A stretch of 64,000 nucleotides of DNA, from positions 186,001-250,000 of the forward strand of contig JAUYTN010000025.1 of assembly GCA_030695205.1 (NCBI GenBank), in the 5' to 3' direction. Made by a program: the position numbers and the translations under genes. Shown piece after piece: positions 59,448 to 64,000 of this stretch. The DNA comes from Burkholderiaceae bacterium. GTDB taxonomy: Bacteria > Pseudomonadota > Gammaproteobacteria > Burkholderiales > Burkholderiaceae_C. The notes beneath the pieces are model-generated. The model did not search any database. It saw only the letters and a list, made by a program, of their open reading frames with translations, and was not told the DNA's origin. How positions within the stretch are numbered: position 1 is the stretch's first letter; each line of letters opens with the position of its first letter.

Positions 59448-61232
59448 ATGAACCACCAACCCAACACCGATGACATCCAGTTCATTCTGCACAACGTGTT
59501 GCAAGCCCCGGCACAGTTGCAGGCGCTGGCCCCGTTTGCCGACACCGATGCCGACCTAATGGCCCAGGTGATAGACGAGGCGGGCAAATTTGTGGCCGAC
59601 AAGATTGCGCCCCTGCAGCGCGTGGGCGACGAGGTGGGTTGCCGCTTTGACGGAGGTACCGTCACCACGCCCCCCGGCTTCAAGGAAGCGTATGCCGAGT
59701 TCTGGCAAAGCGGCTGGGCAGCGTTGTCTTGCGCGCCAGAAGACGGCGGCCAGGGCCTGCCCGAAGCGCTCAACCAAGTGCTGTACGAAATGCTCAGCGC
59801 CGCCAACCACGGCTGGACCATGGCCCCCGGCCTGCTGCACGGCGCCTACGAATGCATTCGCCACCACGCCAGCCCCGAGCTGAAAGCCGCCTACCTGTCC
59901 AAAGTGGCCAGCGGCGAGTGGCTGGCCACCATGTGCCTGACCGAAGCCCATGCAGGCAGCGACCTGGGACTGGTGCGCACCCGCGCCGTGCCCGATGTGG
60001 CGGCAGACGGCCAGGGCCTGGGCACCGTGCACCGCCTGAACGGCACCAAGATTTTCATCTCTGGCGGCGAGCACGACCTGACCGACAACATCGTCCACCT
60101 GGTGCTGGCCCGTTTGCCCGATGCACCCCCCGGCCCCAAAGGTCTGAGCCTGTTCCTGGCGCCCAAGTGGCTGCCCAACGGCAAGCGCAACACCGTGGTG
60201 TGCGAACGCATCGAAGAAAAAATGGGCCTGCACGGCAGCGCCACCTGTGTGCTGCGCTTTGACGAGGCCACGGGCTGGCTGGTGGGCGAGCCGGGCAAAG
60301 GCCTGGGCGCCATGTTCGTGATGATGAACGCAGCCCGCTTGCATGTAGGCCTGCAAGGCGTGGGTCTGTTGGAAGCCGCGTGGCAAAAAGCCGATGCCTA
60401 TGCCCGCGAGCGCCGCCAGATGCGTGCCCCTGGCCCACGCCAAGGCAACCACGAAGCCGATTTCATCATTGCCCACCCCGCCATGCGCCGCATCCTGGAC
60501 ACCCAGCGCGCCTGGGTGGACGGTGGGCGCGTGCTGGCCTACCGCACCGCCGTCGAGCTGGACATGGCCCGCCACCACCCCGATGACCAACGCCGCCAGG
60601 TGGCGCAGCGCTGGTGCAGCCTGGTGACACCGGTGCTGAAAGCCGCATGGACCGACCAGGCCTTTCACGGCGGCAGCGACTGCCTGCAAGTGTTTGGCGG
60701 CCACGGCTACGTCAGCGAATGGGGCATTGAGCAAATCCTGCGCGATGCCCGCATCACCATGATTTACGAGGGCACCAACGAAATCCAGGCCATCGACTTG
60801 CTGGTGCGCAAAGTGCTGGCCGACCAGGGCCAGGCGCTGCACGCGCTGGTGGCCGAGTTGCTCGCCGACCTGGCCACGGCCGCCACCACCACCACAGCAA
60901 TCGACTGCGGCGGTGCCTCCGCTCCCACCTGCGCGGGCGCCGCCACCACGTCTTCCGCCCACATGGCCGCCGACCTGCTGACCCGCCTCGGCCAGGCTGC
61001 CACCGCCCTGTGCCAGCGCCACACCACCGCGCCCGAACACGCCCACTGGGTGGCGGGCGACTTTCTGCGGGCCACCGCGCTGGCCCTCTTGGCCTGGAGC
61101 TGGGCCCGCATCGGGCGAACCCAGGGTGCCGACACCCCCCGTTGGCGCCAGCCCGAACAAGCCCTGCACGCCTGGGTGTTGCCCGAATTTGAACTGCGAC
61201 AGGCCCTGCTGCACCAGGTAGCGGTCAGGTGA
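59448..61232 (+). CDS. Acyl-CoA dehydrogenase family protein
   Basis: This 594-residue flavoprotein is of the long acyl-CoA dehydrogenase group with an extended C-terminal helical domain. Motifs: MCLTEAHAGSDLGLVRTRA (FAD/substrate), FISGGEHDLTDNIVHLVLARLP, FGGHGYVSEWGIEQILRDARITMIYEGTNEIQAIDLL with the catalytic Glu in YEGTNE. It may desaturate dihydrocinnamoyl-CoA-type substrates so that phenylpropanoic acids enter the same hydratase-thiolase route. GGAAAG precedes the ATG at 59448; an upstream TTG at 59430 is less likely. Confidence 0.9.
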   Translation: MNHQPNTDDIQFILHNVLQAPAQLQALAPFADTDADLMAQVIDEAGKFVADKIAPLQRVGDEVGCRFDGGTVTTPPGFKEAYAEFWQSGWAALSCAPEDGGQGLPEALNQVLYEMLSAANHGWTMAPGLLHGAYECIRHHASPELKAAYLSKVASGEWLATMCLTEAHAGSDLGLVRTRAVPDVAADGQGLGTVHRLNGTKIFISGGEHDLTDNIVHLVLARLPDAPPGPKGLSLFLAPKWLPNGKRNTVVCERIEEKMGLHGSATCVLRFDEATGWLVGEPGKGLGAMFVMMNAARLHVGLQGVGLLEAAWQKADAYARERRQMRAPGPRQGNHEADFIIAHPAMRRILDTQRAWVDGGRVLAYRTAVELDMARHHPDDQRRQVAQRWCSLVTPVLKAAWTDQAFHGGSDCLQVFGGHGYVSEWGIEQILRDARITMIYEGTNEIQAIDLLVRKVLADQGQALHALVAELLADLATAATTTTAIDCGGASAPTCAGAATTSSAHMAADLLTRLGQAATALCQRHTTAPEHAHWVAGDFLRATALALLAWSWARIGRTQGADTPRWRQPEQALHAWVLPEFELRQALLHQVAVR

Positions 61233-61305
61233 GCCGCAGCATCGCCCATGACGGTCACAGCCCCGCTATGCTTGCGCCATTCCCGAAGCCCATAGCCCGC
61301 TCCCC

Positions 61306-61911
61306 ATGTCCCGACCCCGTACCAAGAGCCTCTCTGCGCCACCTGCTCCAGCGGCCGAACCGACAGACATCGCGTCCCCTCAGCCCCTTGACACCCAGTT
61401 CCTGGAAACCCTGATCGGCTACAACGCTCGACGGGCGGCACTGTCCATCATCAGCGTGTTTCTGGAGCGCATGTCGGTCTATGGCGTGCGGCCGGTGGAT
61501 TTTTCGGTGCTGTCGCTGATCAGGCACAACCCCGGCATCACGTCCCGCCAGCTGTGTGCCGCGCTGGGCCTGCTCCCGCCCAATCTGGTGTTGATGCTCA
61601 ACCAACTCGAAGAGCGCCAATTGGTGGAAAAACGGCCCCATCCGACAGACGGAAGGGCCGTGGCCCTGTACCTGTCAGAAGCCGGTCATGCGCTGATGGC
61701 CAACGCAGAGTCGACAGCTGCACAGCTGGAGCGAGACGCGACCAGCCACATGACCGACCATCAGCGCAGCACCCTGATGCGTCTGCTTAAACTGGTCTAC
61801 CAACCACCACCTGCACCCCAACGCCAGTCCCAACGCCGCCTGGCGGCCAAAGTCGCTACCGGCACTCGCCAGGCCAGCGGCCATCCACGCCGACCCGCGA
61901 ACGACCAGTAG
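61306..61911 (+). CDS. MarR-family transcriptional regulator
   Basis: This 201-residue winged-helix regulator has the recognition region FSVLSLIRHNPGITSRQLCAALGLLPPNLVLMLNQLEERQLVEKRPHPTDGRAVALYLSEAG (about residues 67-128), the classical MarR HTH and wing. It follows the acyl-CoA dehydrogenase gene by 73 bp. MarR proteins commonly control hydroxycinnamate operons by sensing the CoA thioester, so it is a good candidate for the hydratase/CoA-ligase operon; no specific operator could be matched. Confidence 0.88.
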   Translation: MSRPRTKSLSAPPAPAAEPTDIASPQPLDTQFLETLIGYNARRAALSIISVFLERMSVYGVRPVDFSVLSLIRHNPGITSRQLCAALGLLPPNLVLMLNQLEERQLVEKRPHPTDGRAVALYLSEAGHALMANAESTAAQLERDATSHMTDHQRSTLMRLLKLVYQPPPAPQRQSQRRLAAKVATGTRQASGHPRRPANDQ

Positions 61912-61993
61912 ACCCGATACAGGCCCGGCGAGTCGGCCCGATCAAGCCTCCATGCACCCTCCCCTCGCTCGGGACTCGTCGGTCGATGGCCAT

Positions 61994-62017
61994 GCAGGCA
62001 GGCAGGCAGGCAGGCAG
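61994..62017 (+). repeat. Tetranucleotide repeat, six GCAG units
   Basis: Six perfect head-to-tail GCAG units lie in the intergenic region between the MarR gene and ssrA. They are not inside a recognised gene and not close to a start codon. Confidence 0.9.
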
Positions 62018-62087
62018 ACAAATCACGCCGCGATTGAATAGTCAACAGGGCGCAGATTGCCACCCGCGTCAACACCCTGGGAGCGGG

Positions 62088-62123
62088 CAAAAAAAAATCC
62101 CAACCGGATAAGGGTTGGGATTT
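62088..62123 (-). terminator. Intrinsic terminator of ssrA
   Basis: AAATCCCAACC (62095-62105) and GGTTGGGATTT (62113-62123) form a perfect 11-bp stem; a run of at least eight T follows on the minus strand. It begins 8 bp beyond the tmRNA 3' end. Confidence 0.9.
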
Positions 62124-62130
62124 CATATTT

Positions 62131-62519
62131 TGGTGGAGCTGGGGGGATTCGAACCCCCGTCCGCAAGCCTTTTTCGAGCAGTTCTACATGTGTAGCCGTC
62201 TGATTTGGATCTCGCTTCCTGCAACGCGCAGTGGCACGCTTTGCAAAACGCCAGCAACCTTAAATCTCGATGGGTGACAAGTTGCCCGACACCCATCCAG
62301 CCAAATAAAGTTACCCCGCAGCCTGGACTGATGTGCCTTTCGGCCCACCAACCCTTGCCCAGCCTATTGGCTTGCTGTTGCGAGGCTCACGCGCAATTAA
62401 GCGGCGAGTGCGAAACGTTCGTCGTTTGCAGTTAAAGTTTTTCTGCTGTTTTACGAGGTGACAGAACCTCGACATGCCCTGCTGCGCGTCCGAACCCACG
62501 TCGAAACCAATGCAGCCCC
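62131..62519 (-). ncRNA. ssrA: Transfer-messenger RNA (tmRNA)
   Basis: tmRNA rescues stalled ribosomes and tags the truncated peptide for degradation. On the minus strand the 5' end GGGGCTG pairs with the 3' CAGCTCC-ACCA to form the tRNA-like acceptor. The T-arm GGGGGTTCGAACCCCC lies next to the CCA at 62133-62131. The tag frame at 62429-62397 encodes ANDERFALAA and a TAA stop. The total of 389 bases is normal. Pseudoknot stems such as GCCAATAGGCTGGGC are present. A terminator follows. Confidence 0.97.
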
Positions 62520-62533
62520 AGAGAAAGGGTAGT

Positions 62534-63205
62534 TTACGGCGAATCCAACAGTTTCAAGAGGTCCGCGGGATTTTCTATGGCGTGCGCGGCTCCCCAGTGG
62601 CTGGTATCGAGCTTTTCTCCGAGGTAACCGTAGTTCGCTGACACGGTGACCATGCCCGCCGCATGGCCGGCCACAATGTCCCTCTCATCGTCCCCCACAT
62701 ACATGCAGAGCTCGGCGCCCAATCCCAACCTTCTGGCCGCCTCCAACAGCGGAGCTGGATGCGGCTTGGAGTGTGCCGTGGTGTCTCCGCCAATCACCAC
62801 CTGAGCGCCTGACAAAAGTGGCATGGCCTGCACCAGTGGCAACGCAAAACGCTCGGCCTTATTGGTCACGATTCCCCACACCAGTGATCGTGCCTCCAGT
62901 GCGGCAAGCAATTCCGCCACGCCATCAAAGGCGCGGGTGTGCACCAACAGCGCCCGCGCATAGTTGGCCAGAAACTCATTCTTCAGTGATTCATAGGACT
63001 CAGCGTCTGGCCCAATGCCAAACGCCACCTGCAACATTCCCCTGGCACCTGCACCCGCCATATGGCGGTAAGCGACAGGCCCCAATGGGCTCAAACCCCT
63101 TGCCACACGAAGTTTGTCGGCAGCCGCACCCAAGTCTGGGGCACTGTCGATCAGCGTGCCGTCCAAATCAAACAAAATGGCCCGAATGGCACCCAGGCGA
63201 CTCAT
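62534..63205 (-). CDS. gph: Phosphoglycolate phosphatase (HAD superfamily)
   Basis: This 223-residue HAD hydrolase removes phosphate from 2-phosphoglycolate formed during DNA repair and metabolism. The HAD motifs are [13 protein letters not shown] (nucleophile Asp, residues about 12-24), VTNK, HSKPHP and [17 protein letters not shown]. The ATG at 63205 overlaps the ubiG stop by 4 bp, giving the coupled ubiG-gph pair that is common in beta- and gammaproteobacteria. Related HAD phosphatases with other substrates cannot be fully excluded. Confidence 0.92.
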   Translation of the reverse strand: MSRLGAIRAILFDLDGTLIDSAPDLGAAADKLRVARGLSPLGPVAYRHMAGAGARGMLQVAFGIGPDAESYESLKNEFLANYARALLVHTRAFDGVAELLAALEARSLVWGIVTNKAERFALPLVQAMPLLSGAQVVIGGDTTAHSKPHPAPLLEAARRLGLGAELCMYVGDDERDIVAGHAAGMVTVSANYGYLGEKLDTSHWGAAHAIENPADLLKLLDSP

Positions 63206-63915
63206 TGGCCACTCCGCCGGGCAGCCAGCATGTAGTTGACAGACACGTCGCTGCCCAGCCAATACCGGCCGGTCAGCGGGTTGTGGTGCATACCACGCAT
63301 GTCGGACACCACCAGCCCACTTTGCCGACAAAAAGAAGTCAGCTCACTGGGCTTAATCAGCTTGGCAAATTCATGCGTCCCTTTGGGCAGCATGCCCAAC
63401 ACGTACTCGGCACCCACGATGGCGGTCAAAAAAGCCTTGGCATTGCGGTTGATGGTTGAGAAAAACACGCTGCCACCGGGTTTAACCAACCGGGCACAGG
63501 CACGCACCACGGATGCGGGCTCGGGCACGTGCTCCAACATTTCCATGCAGGTGACCACATCGAAGGCTGCTGGCATCTCGTCCGCAAGCGCTTCCGCGGT
63601 GATCTCACGGTACACCACACCGGACGTCGAGGCCTCTAGGGCGTGAAGTTTGGCCACACCCAAGGCCTTGGACGACATGTCTATGCCTGTCACGCTGGCC
63701 CCTGCGCGGGCCATGGCGTCGGACAAAATGCCGCCGCCGCAACCCACATCCAGCACCGTCAAACCAGAGAGGGACTGGTGCGCCTGTATCCACCCCAACC
63801 TGAGCGGATTGATGTCGTGAAGCGGTTTGAATTCACTGTCCTTGTCCCACCAGCGGTGGGCCAAGGCAGAAAATTTGGCCACTTCTGCGGCATCGACGTT
63901 GTCATGTAGGTTCAT
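63202..63915 (-). CDS. ubiG: Bifunctional ubiquinone biosynthesis O-methyltransferase UbiG
   Basis: This 237-residue SAM-dependent enzyme methylates both hydroxyl groups during ubiquinone biosynthesis. Diagnostic features are the N-terminal [33 protein letters not shown] motif [20 protein letters not shown] at about residues 54-73, [12 protein letters not shown] and the C-terminal [14 protein letters not shown]. The length is normal. It is transcribed with gph. Confidence 0.96.
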   Translation of the reverse strand: MNLHDNVDAAEVAKFSALAHRWWDKDSEFKPLHDINPLRLGWIQAHQSLSGLTVLDVGCGGGILSDAMARAGASVTGIDMSSKALGVAKLHALEASTSGVVYREITAEALADEMPAAFDVVTCMEMLEHVPEPASVVRACARLVKPGGSVFFSTINRNAKAFLTAIVGAEYVLGMLPKGTHEFAKLIKPSELTSFCRQSGLVVSDMRGMHHNPLTGRYWLGSDVSVNYMLAARRSGQ

Positions 63916-63950
63916 GGGTGCAATTATCGAGTGGGTACGCCAGTTACATA

Positions 63951-63978
63951 AAAAAACCGCGCCAAGGCGCGGTTTTTT
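63951..63978. terminator. Strong bidirectional terminator
   Basis: AAAAAACCGCGCC and GGCGCGGTTTTTT form a perfect stem with an AA loop, and A/T runs on both sides. It lies 35 bp upstream of ubiG. A minus-strand TAA at 63993-63991 right after it may be the end of another gene beyond the window, but too little sequence is left to tell. Confidence 0.88.
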
Positions 63979-64000
63979 CGGGGCAGCTGTTTACAGCTGA

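Overview
The window is high-GC DNA from a betaproteobacterium, most likely of the order Burkholderiales, family Comamonadaceae. The evidence is the tmRNA tag ANDERFALAA, the EarP/EF-P(Arg32) pair, the ubiG-gph-ssrA neighbourhood, the LexA-controlled imuA-imuB-dnaE2 cassette and the general gene content. The family call is inference from recognition, not from a search.

Layout. Positions 1-2.7 kb hold the 3' end of an FAD-linked oxidase gene, an IS200-type element, a TumE-type toxin/antitoxin pair and a broken YqaJ-type phage recombinase, all abutting tRNA-His. Positions 2.7-12.2 kb are housekeeping: ppiD, tRNA-Val, an HU gene, a tartrate dehydrogenase-like gene, a DMT exporter, pgsA, uvrC, earP and efp. 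Positions 12.2-21.8 kb hold an AEC transporter, a LOG-family gene and a TetR-controlled RND efflux operon (adaptor, pump, isoaspartyl methyltransferase-like, rhodanese, TolC-like). Positions 21.8-27.6 kb hold waaA, a glycosyltransferase, a phosphohexomutase, ogt and a DMT exporter. Positions 27.6-33.7 kb are the SOS mutasome.

Positions 33.7-61.9 kb form a large aromatic-acid catabolic region in three blocks. Block one (minus strand) has a TRAP transporter, fumarylacetoacetase, a DUF2783 protein, an FAD hydroxylase, a VOC protein and a metallo-beta-lactamase-fold protein. Block two (plus strand) encodes a thiamine-dependent 2-oxoacid oxidoreductase with an NAD(P)-linked flavoprotein carrying fused ferredoxin-type clusters, plus an IclR regulator. 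Block three encodes a complete CoA-dependent beta-oxidation route for hydroxycinnamate-like acids (CoA ligase, hydratase, dehydrogenase, thiolase, thioesterase, acyl-CoA dehydrogenase) with a branched-chain-type ABC importer and a MarR regulator. A GGGTAAACCC-like motif lies upstream of all three blocks. The window ends with ssrA, gph and ubiG.

The most unusual signal is a family of AT-rich ~50 bp repeats. Seven copies share an exact 22-nt register between an AGC-containing half-site and AAGCG. Four lie in frame inside coding sequences (earP, the RND adaptor, waaA, dnaE2); one supplies the ogt start codon. A separate GC-rich 78-bp piece is inserted in frame in the oxidoreductase gamma subunit.
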